A DNA stretch of 64,000 nucleotides from Gammaproteobacteria bacterium. GTDB lineage: Bacteria; Pseudomonadota; Gammaproteobacteria; Enterobacterales; Permianibacteraceae. Below the pieces are notes generated by a model that saw only the letters and a list, made by a program, of their open reading frames with translations, ran no database searches and had not been told where the DNA came from. Where the stretch lies: contig JACPFT010000005.1 of the NCBI GenBank assembly GCA_016182845.1, positions 124,001 to 188,000 of the forward strand, written 5' to 3'. Within the stretch, counting starts at the first letter, position 1; each line of letters begins with the position of its first letter. The position numbers and the translations under genes are program-made. Shown here one piece after another: positions 51,053 to 60,107 of this stretch.

Positions 51053-51913
51053 ATGACGGATTGGATGAAACTCATGACACGCGGCTGCGCGTTGCTGCTT
51101 CTGGCTTTCGCCTTGGGGGGCTGCGGTTCGCGCTTCGTCTACAACCGCTTGGATACCCTGGCACGCTGGCAGCTCGATGACTACATCGAACTGGACGAGG
51201 CCCAGGAGCAGTGGCTGCGCCAGCGCCTGGGCGCCCAGCTGGAGCAGCACCGGCGCCAGGCGCTGCCGCGCTATGCCGACTGGCTGGAGGCCCTGGATCG
51301 GGATCTGGCTCAGCCCATGGACCGCGCCACGCTCGATGGCCACTTCGAGCGTTTCTACGCCTTGCGCCAGGAACTGGTGCGCCAGATGCTGGCCGATGGC
51401 ACCGAGCTTCTGGCGGGCCTGAGCGAGGAGCAGGTCGGCGCCTTGTTCGAGGCCCTGGAAGAAGACAACCAGGACTATGCCGAAGAGTATGTGGCCCTGC
51501 CCAAGGACAAGCTGCTCAAGAAGCGCATGAAGGAGCTGTCCGGGAGTTTCAAGGATTGGGTCGGGGCACTGCGCGGCGCCGAGGAGCAGCGCCTCAAGCA
51601 ATGGCTGGGCGAGATCCAGCTGTCCTCGGCGGATCAGCTGGAGTTCCAGCGCGCCTGGCAGGCGGAGCTGCGCGCGGCCCTGGCCTACCGCCAGGACAGA
51701 CCGCGCTTCGCGGCGCGCATCGAACAGTTATTCCTCGAGCCGGAACATCTGCGTCCGGCGGCCTTCCAGGCCAAGATCGACAACAATATCGAGGCCTTCC
51801 GCCGCCTGGTCCTGGATCTCAACGGCCAGCTCAGCGACAAGCAGCGCAACAAGCTGCGCCGGAAGCTGCGCGGCTATGCCGAGGATTTCCGGGACTGGGC
51901 GAAGGATTCCTGA
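51053..51913 (+). CDS. DUF6279 lipoprotein
   Basis: A 286-residue lipoprotein. The signal ends LLLLAFALGGCGS, so a lipidated Cys follows. FVYNRLDTLARWQLDDYIELDEAQEQWLRQRL is the family's N-terminal signature, and the rest is a long helical, highly charged domain with Arg/Glu-rich heptads. GAGGAG precedes ATG 51053. No function is known for DUF6279. The gene abuts the convergent amidohydrolase gene with no base between the stop codons. Confidence 0.85.
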   Translation: MTDWMKLMTRGCALLLLAFALGGCGSRFVYNRLDTLARWQLDDYIELDEAQEQWLRQRLGAQLEQHRRQALPRYADWLEALDRDLAQPMDRATLDGHFERFYALRQELVRQMLADGTELLAGLSEEQVGALFEALEEDNQDYAEEYVALPKDKLLKKRMKELSGSFKDWVGALRGAEEQRLKQWLGEIQLSSADQLEFQRAWQAELRAALAYRQDRPRFAARIEQLFLEPEHLRPAAFQAKIDNNIEAFRRLVLDLNGQLSDKQRNKLRRKLRGYAEDFRDWAKDS

Positions 51914-53560
51914 TCAGGGCCGGCTGAACACCCGCTTGCCGGCGACCCAGGTCTCCTGAACCCGCGTCCGCCACAACTCCCCGGCCGCGTCGGCGAAGGG
52001 ATCCCGGTCCACCAGGATGAAATCCGCCCAATAGCCGGGGGCCAGGCTGCCCAGGCGCTTCTCCTGACCGGCCGCATAGGCCGCGTCCAGGGTGAAGGCG
52101 CGCAGGGCTTGCTCCCTGCTCATGGCTTCGCCGGCATACCAGCCGCCCTTCGGCTGGCCGCCATGGTCTTGGCGGGTCACGGCGGCATGCAGGCCGTAGA
52201 AGGGATTGGCCGATTCCACCGGGAAGTCCGAGCCGCCGGCGATGGGCGTGCCCTGCTTGAGGAAATGCTGCCAGGCATAGGCGCCGCGCATGCGCTCCGC
52301 GCCGACCCGGGCCTCGGCCATGTTCATGTCCGAGGTGGCATGGGTGGGCTGCATGGAGGCGATGAGCCCCAGGGCCTTGAAGCGCGGGATGTCCTCTGGG
52401 GCCACGACCTGGGCATGCTCGATGCGGTTGCGCCGATCTTGGCCGCCCTGGGCGGCGAAGGCGGCGGCGAAGCCGTCAAGGACCACGCGGTTGCCGCGAT
52501 CGCCGATGGCGTGCACATTCACCTGGTAGCCCTTGGCCAGGGCCTTGCCGATCTGGGCGCTCATGGCCTTCGCGTCGGCGAAAAGCAGGCCGCTCTGCCC
52601 CGGTGCATCGCTGTAGGGCGCCAGCAGTGCCGCTCCGCGACTGCCCAGGGCCCCATCCGAATAGAGCTTGACGCTGCGCACCATGAGGAAGTCGCCGTCC
52701 ACGAGGCCCGCGCGGCTGATGCGCTCGAAGTCCCGGTCCACGCCGCCGATCATGGCATAGAGCCGCGCGCTCAGCCGCCCGGCCTGGGCATAGCGCCGGT
52801 AGAGCTCGAAGGTCGGGGCGTCGATGCCGGCATCGTGCACGGAGGTCAGACCCAGGCTGGCCATTTCCTTTAGCGCGGCGTCCAGGGCCGCTTCCTGTTC
52901 CGCCGGGCCGGGCGCCGGAATGATCTTCTCCACCAGGTCCATGGCCGCATCCACCAGGACGCCGCTGGGCCGGCCTTGCGTGTCCCGCTCGATGCGCCCA
53001 CCGGCAGGATCTGGAGTCTTCTCGGTTATGCCCGCCAACTTGAGGGCCGCGCCATTGGCCCAGCCGGCATGGCCGTCGACGCGGCGCAGCCAGACCGGCT
53101 TGTCGGCGACGATCCCGTCCAGCTCGGCGGTGGTGGGAAAGCGGCCCAGCTTCCAGATCACCTGGTTCCAGCCCCGCCCTTGCAGCCAGCGGTCGCCGGC
53201 ATGAGCCTTGGCATAAGCGGCCAGGGCCTGCTGCGCCTCGGCCAGGCTGGCCGTGCCGCTCAAGTCCAGCTGGCGCTTCATGAACCCTAAGCCCATGACA
53301 TGGCCGTGGGCGTCGATCAGGCCGGGCAGGAGCACGCGCCCGCCGCCGGCCAGGCGCTTCGCGCCCGCCGCCCTGGGCTTGAGCTCGGCGGCAGAGCCTA
53401 TGGCCGCCACCTTGCCCTCCATTACCAGCATGGCCTCGAAGCGCCGCAGCCGGCCATGCGGCTCTAGGGTGTAGCCGCGCACGTCCTCGACGAACAGGTT
53501 CTCCGCCAGGGCGGGCAGGGGGGCGGCCATCAGGGCCAGGAGGCAGGCGGAGTAGCGCAT
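51914..53560 (-). CDS. Exported amidohydrolase family protein (YtcJ-like)
   Basis: A 548-residue protein with signal peptide (MRYSACLLALMAAPLPALAEN). The metal-binding HGH occurs in LPGLIDAHGHVMGLGF; later ligands are in VNVHAIGDRGN and IEHAQVV, and the final Asp in GGSDFPVESANP. The YtcJ-like long-chain amidohydrolases hydrolyse amide or formamide bonds; some act on N-acyl compounds. ATG 53560 has AGG ten bases upstream; an in-frame ATG three codons earlier is possible. The substrate is not evident from context. Confidence 0.85.
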   Translation of the reverse strand: MRYSACLLALMAAPLPALAENLFVEDVRGYTLEPHGRLRRFEAMLVMEGKVAAIGSAAELKPRAAGAKRLAGGGRVLLPGLIDAHGHVMGLGFMKRQLDLSGTASLAEAQQALAAYAKAHAGDRWLQGRGWNQVIWKLGRFPTTAELDGIVADKPVWLRRVDGHAGWANGAALKLAGITEKTPDPAGGRIERDTQGRPSGVLVDAAMDLVEKIIPAPGPAEQEAALDAALKEMASLGLTSVHDAGIDAPTFELYRRYAQAGRLSARLYAMIGGVDRDFERISRAGLVDGDFLMVRSVKLYSDGALGSRGAALLAPYSDAPGQSGLLFADAKAMSAQIGKALAKGYQVNVHAIGDRGNRVVLDGFAAAFAAQGGQDRRNRIEHAQVVAPEDIPRFKALGLIASMQPTHATSDMNMAEARVGAERMRGAYAWQHFLKQGTPIAGGSDFPVESANPFYGLHAAVTRQDHGGQPKGGWYAGEAMSREQALRAFTLDAAYAAGQEKRLGSLAPGYWADFILVDRDPFADAAGELWRTRVQETWVAGKRVFSRP

Positions 53561-53582
53561 GGCGGGCATCCTAAGCTTGTGT

Positions 53583-54437
53583 TTATTCCGAGATGGGTTC
53601 ATCGCCCCGGGCCACGGGCCGGGCGGGATCGGCGATCCATTCGCTCCAGGAGCCGGCGTAGAGACGCGGCTCCGGCAAGCCGGCCAGCACATGGGCCAGG
53701 ATGTTATGGCAGGCGGTGACCCCCGAGCCGCAATAGCACACGGTCTCGGCGCGGCCGCGCGTCAGATGTTCGAAGCGTTCGCGCAAGGCCTCGGCCGGCC
53801 TGAAATGGCCGTTGGGTTCCAGGTTGGCGGAAAAATCGGCGCAGCGGGCGCCGGGAATATGGCCGGCCACCGGGTCGATGGGCTCCACCTCGCCCCGGTA
53901 GCGCGGTGCGGAGCGGGCGTCCAACAGGGCCAGGCTGGTGTCGCGGCGCCGTGCCAGGATTTCCGCCGCGTCGCAGAGCCGCGCCCCATCCGGCTGGCCG
54001 TCGAAATCGCCGGCGTGAACCGCTGGAAATTCCCGGCTCAGGGCGCCGCCGGCGGCGATCCAGGCGGCATAGCCGCCGTCCAATACGCGCACCCGCTCAT
54101 GCCCCAGCCAGCGCAACAGCCACCAGGCGCGGGCCGCGTGAGCGCTGTTGCCGCCGTCGTAGACCACGACCGTGCTCCGGCGGCTGATGCCCCAGGCACG
54201 AAACCGGGCGATCAGGGCTTCCGGTTCCGGCAGCGGATGACGCCCGGTCCGGCCCGGCAGGATGGCCGAGGACAGGTCCCGGTCCAGATGGGCATAGTGC
54301 GCGCCCGGGATATGTCCCTCCCCGTAAAAACGCTCGCCCAAGGCCGTGTCGTCCAGGGAAAAACGGCAATCCAGCAGCACCCAGTCGGCGGCGCCCAGGT
54401 GATCGGCCAGTTCGACAACGCTGATTAGCGGGTACAT
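53583..54437 (-). CDS. sseA: Sulfurtransferase with two rhodanese domains (SseA-like)
   Basis: A 284-residue tandem rhodanese. The inactive N-terminal domain carries LLDCRFSLDDTALGERFYGEGHIPGAHYAHLDRDLS; the active C-terminal domain has LLDARSAPRYRGEVEPIDPVAGHIPGA and the loop CYCGSGVTACHN with Cys236. CGSGVTA is the loop of 3-mercaptopyruvate sulfurtransferases rather than thiosulfate-specific enzymes. No signal peptide, so it is cytosolic. It precedes the amidohydrolase on the same strand by 22 bases and may share its transcript. Confidence 0.88.
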   Translation of the reverse strand: MYPLISVVELADHLGAADWVLLDCRFSLDDTALGERFYGEGHIPGAHYAHLDRDLSSAILPGRTGRHPLPEPEALIARFRAWGISRRSTVVVYDGGNSAHAARAWWLLRWLGHERVRVLDGGYAAWIAAGGALSREFPAVHAGDFDGQPDGARLCDAAEILARRRDTSLALLDARSAPRYRGEVEPIDPVAGHIPGARCADFSANLEPNGHFRPAEALRERFEHLTRGRAETVCYCGSGVTACHNILAHVLAGLPEPRLYAGSWSEWIADPARPVARGDEPISE

Positions 54438-54528
54438 GGCGCTCCTCGCTGAAGGGAAACCCCGAGCTTAGCAAACTGGCGCCTTTCCGCGCATCGGTTA
54501 TTATTCCTTGGACTTTCAAGGAGTTGAT

Positions 54529-56598
54529 ATGCCGCACCTGATGCAGGCCTGGAATCGGAGCGCATGGGCCGCCCCGGAGAATCCCTGGCGCGAGCTTCTG
54601 CTCTGGACGCTGGGCATAGCCCTGGCCACCGGTATCGGCGTGGCCCTGCGCGCGCCGGAGCTGCGTTACCTGGGCGTGTCCCTAGGCTTGGGGCTCGGTG
54701 TCGGTGCCATGCTACGCCGTGGCCTGTGGCTCTGGCCCGCGCTCTATTCGAGCCACGCCGCCTTCGTGTTCGGTCTGCGCCACGAACTGGGCGATGCCCT
54801 CTTGGCGGCCTTCGTCGAGACCTCGGGGGCCGTGCTGGCCGTCCTGCTCCTGCGCCGCCTCGTGCCCGGCGGGCGCTATCTCCTGTCCATGGGCGGACTC
54901 ATGGCCTTCCTGGCCATGGCCGTGGCGGCGGGCCTCGTCACCATGGCACAGCGCTGGTTCTGGCTCATCTACATGGGCAGCATCCCCTTTTCCGTCGAGC
55001 GACTGGTGTACTGGACCCTGGCGGCGGTCCTGGGCATCCTCACCATGGCGCCCCTGGTCCTGTTCTGGCCGCGGCGCCTGGCCGAGCTGCCGGCGCGAGC
55101 CTGGCAGAGCGCGAGCCTGGCGGTGGCCGGCTGTGCCGCCTGGCTCTGGGGCCTGTATTGGTACGCCCCGGACCGGGGCGGCATCTGGCTGGATGCCCTT
55201 TGGCATCTGTGGCTGCCGGCCCTGGTCTGGGCGGCCTGGCGCGGCGAGCAACTGGGAGCAAGCCTGACCGCCCTGGGTTGCACCCTGGTCATCGCCCTGG
55301 CCAGCATCGCCGGCATCGGCCCCCTGGCCGGCACCAGCACCGTGCTCACCGCCCTGCATTGGCAGAGCTTCGCGGTGAGTTTCGCCGCCTCGGCCCTGAT
55401 CATGGCTACGGCCGCCTGGGAGCGGCGCGAGGCCGAGTCGCGCCTGCGCGAGCATCAGGGCCTGCTGGAGCAGGAGGTCAGCGCCCGGGCCGGCGCCCTG
55501 GAGCGTGCCCTGCGCGAGCGCCAGCGTGTGGAAATGGACCTGCGCGCCACGGCCATGGCGCGTCAGGAAGTGCGCCAGCGCCTGGGCGAGAGCGAGCTGC
55601 GCTACCGGCAGCTCATCGACACCCTGAACGACGGCTTCCTGATGCTGGACGCGGAAGGCCGCATCGAGTTCGGCAACCAGCGCCTGGCCACCCTGAGCGG
55701 CTGGCCCCTGGAGCGCCTGGCGGGCCGGCCCTTGGCCGTGCTCTTCGGCCGGGACGGTCGCCGCTTGTTGCGCCAGAAGCTGGCGGAAACCCAGGAGCAC
55801 AGCGTCGAGGCCTTCGAGCTGCCCTTGAGACTGCAGGAGGGGGGCTTCATGCCCATGCTGATATCCCCGGCCGCCCTGCTGCATGACGGCCAGCTCAAGG
55901 GCTGGTCGGTCTTGCTCTACGATCTGCGCGCCCGCAAAGCGGAAGAGGGCGCGCGCCAGGAACTCCTGCGCGTGCATCGCGATGCCCTGGTCCGCGAAGT
56001 CCATCACCGCATCAAGAACAACTTACAGGGTATTGTCGGTCTGTTGCGCCAGCACTTGCGCCGCGCCCCGCAGCAGGCGCCCGTGCTGGAGAACGCCATC
56101 GCCCAGGTGAATTCCGTGGCCATGGTCTATGGTTTGCAAGCTCGGGAGAAAGGCCAGGGCGTGCGCCTGCGCGGCCTCATCGACTCGGTCTGCGAGGCTA
56201 TCACCACCCTGACCGGCGCTCGCGTGGTGCGTGCCCATGACGACAAGCGATTCGATGCCGCGCTGAGCGGCCAGGAGGGCGTGCCCATCGCCCTGGTGCT
56301 CAACGAACTGCTCACCAACGCCGTCAAGCATGGTCTGGCGGCGGCGGGCAGCCAGCTTGTGAGCTTGAGCCTGGACTGGCATGATGACGACGTGATGGTC
56401 ACGATTCGCAATGCTTCCCGCCCGGGATCCTATCCTCCGGCGTCGGGCATGGGCGGAACGGGACTGTCGCTGGTTCGTGCCCTGCTGCCCTCCCATGGGG
56501 CCAGCTTGGGGCTCGAAGCCGAGTCCGAAGGTTACGTTGTTGCCTGCCTGCGCCTCGCGGCGCCGGTAGTCTTCATCGAACAGCAGTCTCAGGGCTAG
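54529..56598 (+). CDS. MASE1-PAS sensor histidine kinase (HisKA_2 type)
   Basis: A 689-residue membrane kinase. Residues 15-300 contain about eight helices in a MASE1-like arrangement. A coiled segment (about 305-350) leads to a PAS domain (YRQLIDTLNDGFLMLDAEGRIEFGNQRL). The HisKA_2 domain has VREVHHRIKNNLQGIVGLLR with phosphoacceptor His near 493, then an HATPase with LVLNELLTNAVKHGL and GMGGTGLSLVRALL. HisKA_2 kinases often control ANTAR regulators, and one is encoded 72 bases downstream. ATG 54529 follows AAGGAG; an earlier TTG at 54508 is not needed. The signal is unknown. Confidence 0.88.
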   Translation: MPHLMQAWNRSAWAAPENPWRELLLWTLGIALATGIGVALRAPELRYLGVSLGLGLGVGAMLRRGLWLWPALYSSHAAFVFGLRHELGDALLAAFVETSGAVLAVLLLRRLVPGGRYLLSMGGLMAFLAMAVAAGLVTMAQRWFWLIYMGSIPFSVERLVYWTLAAVLGILTMAPLVLFWPRRLAELPARAWQSASLAVAGCAAWLWGLYWYAPDRGGIWLDALWHLWLPALVWAAWRGEQLGASLTALGCTLVIALASIAGIGPLAGTSTVLTALHWQSFAVSFAASALIMATAAWERREAESRLREHQGLLEQEVSARAGALERALRERQRVEMDLRATAMARQEVRQRLGESELRYRQLIDTLNDGFLMLDAEGRIEFGNQRLATLSGWPLERLAGRPLAVLFGRDGRRLLRQKLAETQEHSVEAFELPLRLQEGGFMPMLISPAALLHDGQLKGWSVLLYDLRARKAEEGARQELLRVHRDALVREVHHRIKNNLQGIVGLLRQHLRRAPQQAPVLENAIAQVNSVAMVYGLQAREKGQGVRLRGLIDSVCEAITTLTGARVVRAHDDKRFDAALSGQEGVPIALVLNELLTNAVKHGLAAAGSQLVSLSLDWHDDDVMVTIRNASRPGSYPPASGMGGTGLSLVRALLPSHGASLGLEAESEGYVVACLRLAAPVVFIEQQSQG

Positions 56599-56670
56599 AG
56601 GTTTCGTCACGACGGCGCCCTTGGGTGTCGCCGACGGCGAGGCCTGATAACAACAAGGAGATAGTACGTA

Positions 56671-57258
56671 ATGTACCCCGCGCGAATAGTCGTCGCCGAC
56701 GACGATCGCCTGATCCTTGCCACCCTGGTGAGCGGCCTAGAACAGGCCGGTTACGAGGTGAGGCAGGCGCAGGATGGGGTGGAAGCCGTGCGTCAGGTAC
56801 TCGACTGGCAACCCGATATCGCACTCCTCGATGTGCGCATGCCGGGTCTGAACGGAGTCGAGGCCGCGCGCCAAATCCGCACCGAAATGGAGCTCCCGCT
56901 CGTGTTTCTCTCGGCCTACAGCGATGACGAGTTCGTCCGGATCGCGATGGAAGAGGGTGCTTTCGCCTACTTGGTGAAGCCGCTCGACATCGTCCAGATC
57001 CTGCCGACCGTCGCTGCCGCCCTGAAACGCGGCGAGGAGATGAAGGGCCTCAAGAATGCCAATAACAACCTCAACCGGGCCCTGCAGGGCGACCGCAACA
57101 TTTCCATCGCCGTCGGCTTGCTCATGGAACGCAAGCGCCTGACCGAGAGCGAAGCCTTCGAGACCCTGCGTCGTCATGCCCGCTCTTCCCGCCGCCGCTT
57201 GCCCGATGTGGCCCAAGAACTTGTAGAAGCGGCCAGCAGGCTCAATACTCTTAACTGA
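56671..57258 (+). CDS. ANTAR-domain response regulator (RNA-binding antiterminator)
   Basis: A 195-residue two-domain regulator. The receiver has acidic pocket VVADDD, phosphoacceptor Asp54 in ALLDVRMPGLNG, and the later Thr/Ser and Lys positions in FLSAYSD and VKPLD. A coiled linker leads to an ANTAR domain (NISIAVGLLMERKRLTESEAFETLRRHARSSRRRLPDVAQELVEA). ANTAR proteins bind twin hairpins in nascent RNA and prevent termination, as in EutV, NasR and AmiR. Partnership with the HisKA_2 kinase upstream is inferred from gene order. I could not locate the target RNA. Confidence 0.92.
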   Translation: MYPARIVVADDDRLILATLVSGLEQAGYEVRQAQDGVEAVRQVLDWQPDIALLDVRMPGLNGVEAARQIRTEMELPLVFLSAYSDDEFVRIAMEEGAFAYLVKPLDIVQILPTVAAALKRGEEMKGLKNANNNLNRALQGDRNISIAVGLLMERKRLTESEAFETLRRHARSSRRRLPDVAQELVEAASRLNTLN

Positions 57259-57357
57259 CGGTTCCCGTCACGCCACCGACCCGATCCCCGTCGGTGTGCC
57301 TTCCCTCCCGCCCGACTCCAATCCCGCCGGACATCCGTTAGACGCAGGAGGTGAGCT

Positions 57358-57726
57358 ATGTCAGCCCGCATCTTGGTCGTCGATGAAAAGCCCGAAAGCC
57401 GGGGCTTGTTGCGCATCGTCTTATCCGAAGGCGGCTATGAGGTCGTCACCGCGGGCAATGCCGAGCAAGCCATCGAGCTGGCCGAACACGGTCATTTCGA
57501 TGCGGTCGTCATGGATTTCTTCTTACCGGACCAGAATGGCATCGACCTGGCGTTAAGCCTGCGCCGCATCCGTTCCCTGGCCGGGATCCCCCTGATCGTG
57601 TTCAGCGCCGAGCTGGATGCCGAGCTGCGCCAATTGGGCGAGCGCGCCGGCATTTCCCGCTGGCTAGGCAAGCCCCTGCCGCCGGACGAGCTCCTGGGCG
57701 TCTTGGACCCGCTGCTGAGCGCATGA
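57358..57726 (+). CDS. Stand-alone receiver protein 1
   Basis: A 122-residue single REC domain. ILVVDEKPESRGLL gives the acidic pocket (one Asp is Glu), Asp53 in VVMDFFLPDQNG is the phosphoacceptor, VFSAELD holds the switch Ser, and LGKPLPPDELL the conserved Lys. There is no output domain. GCAGGAGGTGAGCT precedes the ATG. It probably relays or titrates phosphate for the kinase upstream. Confidence 0.88.
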   Translation: MSARILVVDEKPESRGLLRIVLSEGGYEVVTAGNAEQAIELAEHGHFDAVVMDFFLPDQNGIDLALSLRRIRSLAGIPLIVFSAELDAELRQLGERAGISRWLGKPLPPDELLGVLDPLLSA

Positions 57727-57837
57727 GGGGGATGTAGGGGGTAGGGTTGGCCTCTCCGACCGCCGGACCCGTTCTCCGGCGCGGAGGCCATCTCATCCTC
57801 GGGGTGGTATGGCCCCTTGGGGCCGCGGAGTGGTGCC

Positions 57838-58254
57838 ATGTCCAGGATACTATTGGTCGAAGATCTTCCCGAACACCGCGAGTTCTACGCCTGCATGCTG
57901 CGCAGCGTGGGGTATGCGGTCGTGACCGCCGGCGACGCCGAGGCCGCCCTGCTGCTGGCCTCGCGCGAACGCTTCGCCCTGGCCTTGCTGGATTTCTACC
58001 TGCCCGATCGCAATGGCATCGAGCTGGCCTGGTCCCTGCGCGGCCTGAAGTGTATGGCCGGTGTCCCCATGGTCATGCTCAGCGCGGAAAACGACAGCAA
58101 TATCCGGAACTTGGCGCAAGGCGCCGGAATCCGCTGCTGGCTAAGCAAACCGGTGAGCATCGACGAACTGCTGGCCACGGTGCGCGAGTACGCGCCTCTG
58201 GGCCCGGTGGCGCCGGCTCCCCAATTACCGCCGGAACGCTCCGATCCGCTATAA
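57838..58254 (+). CDS. Stand-alone receiver protein 2
   Basis: A 138-residue single REC domain, related to receiver 1. ILLVEDLPEHREFY is the acidic pocket, Asp52 in ALLDFYLPDRNGIEL the phosphoacceptor, MLSAEND the switch region and LSKPVSIDELL the Lys. A short Pro-rich tail follows. ATG 57838 is chosen because an in-frame start seven codons upstream lacks a ribosome site. The likeness of the two receivers suggests local duplication. Confidence 0.88.
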   Translation: MSRILLVEDLPEHREFYACMLRSVGYAVVTAGDAEAALLLASRERFALALLDFYLPDRNGIELAWSLRGLKCMAGVPMVMLSAENDSNIRNLAQGAGIRCWLSKPVSIDELLATVREYAPLGPVAPAPQLPPERSDPL

Positions 58255-58310
58255 TCGCGGCCCGCTTCGTGCCTGGCAGCGTTCCCGGCCGTCGCCGTCT
58301 AAGCTTCCCT

Positions 58311-58340
58311 TTGACTTGGGGCTTGGCTTTCGCGTAGAAT
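58311..58340 (+). promoter_or_regulatory. Strong sigma-70-like promoter before yceD
   Basis: TTGACT (58311-58316) and TAGAAT (58335-58340) are separated by 18 bases. The predicted start of transcription near 58347 falls two or three bases before the yceD ATG, so the mRNA would be nearly leaderless. Confidence 0.6.
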
Positions 58341-58349
58341 TTCGCGCTT

Positions 58350-58880
58350 ATGCAAAAAGCCCAACTACCCGAACAGATCTTTCTCAAGCGCTTCGCCGAA
58401 TCCGGTCGCAGCGTCGAGGGCGGGATCCCCTTGGCGGGTATGGACCGCTTGCGCGATCAGGTGTTGTCGCTGGAAGGCGAGGCACGGGTCCAGCTGAGCG
58501 GTGGGGTTGATCCGGAAGGTCGCCAGTTCCTTCAGGGGCATGTCCAGGCGGAGCTGAGCGTTACTTGCCAGCGCTGCCTGCAGCCCATGAGCATCGCCGT
58601 CGATACCGAGTTCAGCTTGAGCCCGGTGTACAGCGAAGAGGAAGCGGAGGCGCTGCCGGAAGCCTATGATCCGATCATGCTGGCCGACGAGGACAGCATC
58701 GAGCTGAAAGCTCTGGTGGAAGACGAACTGATGTTGAGTCTCCCGGTCGTGGCTGTGCATGAACCGGAAGACTGCGTGGCGGACACGGCCCATTACCAGG
58801 GTATGGCCGTACCGGCGACGGGTGTGAAAGCCCATCCCTTTGCCGCGCTGGAAAAATTGAAATCTGAAATGAAACACTAG
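58350..58880 (+). CDS. yceD: YceD (DUF177) protein
   Basis: A 176-residue protein almost always encoded just before rpmF. The Cys pair in ELSVTCQRCLQPM, the acidic FSLSPVYSEEEAEALPEAYDPIMLADEDSIELKALVEDELMLSLPVVAVH and the terminal HPFAALEKLK are diagnostic. It is implicated in 23S rRNA or large-subunit assembly. There is no ribosome site before the ATG at 58350, which lies close to the predicted transcription start. Confidence 0.93.
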   Translation: MQKAQLPEQIFLKRFAESGRSVEGGIPLAGMDRLRDQVLSLEGEARVQLSGGVDPEGRQFLQGHVQAELSVTCQRCLQPMSIAVDTEFSLSPVYSEEEAEALPEAYDPIMLADEDSIELKALVEDELMLSLPVVAVHEPEDCVADTAHYQGMAVPATGVKAHPFAALEKLKSEMKH

Positions 58881-58895
58881 CGAGGAGTTAGCGTT

Positions 58896-59060
58896 ATGGC
58901 CGTTCAACAGAACAAAAAGTCCCGTGCCCGTCGTGATATGCGTCGTTCCCACGATGCCCTGACCGGCCCGACCCTGTCCGTGGACAAGACCAGCGGTGAG
59001 ACCCACCTGCGCCACCATGTCACTGCCGACGGTTACTACCGCGGCCGTAAGGTTCTCTGA
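58896..59060 (+). CDS. rpmF: 50S ribosomal protein L32
   Basis: A 54-residue ribosomal protein. [22 protein letters not shown] and the C-terminal GYYRGRKVL are typical. It lacks the four-Cys zinc ribbon of some L32 proteins, so it belongs to the zinc-free form. GAGGAG is eight bases upstream. It sits between yceD and plsX in the usual order. Confidence 0.97.
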   Translation: MAVQQNKKSRARRDMRRSHDALTGPTLSVDKTSGETHLRHHVTADGYYRGRKVL

Positions 59061-59080
59061 GCCAAGCTGACTAGTCCAAC

Positions 59081-60094
59081 GTGCTCATAGCTTTGGACGC
59101 CATGGGGGGCGATTACGGCCCCCCGGTCACCGTTCCCGCAGCCCTCGATGCCCTGAAACGCCACCCCGAGCTCAAGCTCGCGCTGGTGGGGGACGAGTCA
59201 CGCCTGCTCGCGGAACTCAAGAATCACCACGCCGCCCCCAATGACCGGCTGTCGATCCGCCACGCCTCGCAAATCGTGGAAATGGACGACAAGCCCTCGT
59301 TCGCCCTGCGCAATAAAAAGGATTCGTCCATGCGCGTGGCCATCGAGCTGGTCAAGGAGGGCGAGGCCCAGGCCATCGTCTCCGCCGGCAATACCGGCGC
59401 GCTGATGGCCACGGCGCGCTTCGTGCTCAAGATGCTGCCCGGCGTCGATCGCCCGGCCATCATCGCCGCCCTGCCCAGTAAGCGCGGCCACACCCACATG
59501 CTCGATCTGGGCGCCAATGTGGATGTGGATTCCGAGACCCTGTTCCAGTTCGCCATCATGGGCTCGGTCCTGGTGTCCGCCGTCGAAGACCTGAGCAATC
59601 CGCGCGTCGGTCTGCTCAATGTCGGCGAGGAGGAGATCAAGGGTAATGACCAGGTGAAGCAGGCCGGCGCGCTCTTGGCCGAGTGCCCCTCCCTGAATTA
59701 CATCGGCTTCGTCGAAGGGAACGATATCTACCTCGGCGATGTCGACGTGGTGGTCTGCGACGGTTTCGTCGGCAATTCCGTGCTGAAAGCCAGCGAGGGC
59801 ATTGCCAAGATGATCGGCCAGACGCTGAAGGATGAATTCAAGCGCAACTGGCTGACCAAACTGGCCGCCCTACTGGCCATGCCAGTTCTGAAGGGAATTG
59901 GGCGTAGAATCAACCCGGATAAATACAATGGCGCCAGCCTGGTGGGCCTGCGCGGCATCGTGATCAAGAGTCACGGTGGCGCGTCGCGGCCGGCCTTCCT
60001 GAATGCCATCGAGGAAGCGATGCGGGAGGTTGAAAAAGACGTACCGCAGCGTATAAAAGATCAACTCGAAGCGATACTCGTGAGTAGGGTGTAA
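59081..60094 (+). CDS. plsX: Phosphate acyltransferase PlsX
   Basis: A 337-residue enzyme making acyl-phosphate from acyl-ACP for phospholipid synthesis by Pls[68 protein letters not shown] and [15 protein letters not shown] are family motifs. It starts with GTG, with a weak ribosome site. The final 13 bases including the stop are part of an exact tandem duplication. It is followed by fabH. Confidence 0.96.
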   Translation: MLIALDAMGGDYGPPVTVPAALDALKRHPELKLALVGDESRLLAELKNHHAAPNDRLSIRHASQIVEMDDKPSFALRNKKDSSMRVAIELVKEGEAQAIVSAGNTGALMATARFVLKMLPGVDRPAIIAALPSKRGHTHMLDLGANVDVDSETLFQFAIMGSVLVSAVEDLSNPRVGLLNVGEEEIKGNDQVKQAGALLAECPSLNYIGFVEGNDIYLGDVDVVVCDGFVGNSVLKASEGIAKMIGQTLKDEFKRNWLTKLAALLAMPVLKGIGRRINPDKYNGASLVGLRGIVIKSHGGASRPAFLNAIEEAMREVEKDVPQRIKDQLEAILVSRV

Positions 60095-60107
60095 GAGTAG
60101 GGTGTAA
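60082..60107 (+). repeat. Exact 13-base tandem duplication at the plsX-fabH junction
   Basis: GAGTAGGGTGTAA occurs at 60082-60094 (ending in the plsX stop) and again at 60095-60107, directly before the fabH ATG. The second copy places GAGTAGGG as the ribosome site for fabH. Confidence 0.9.
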
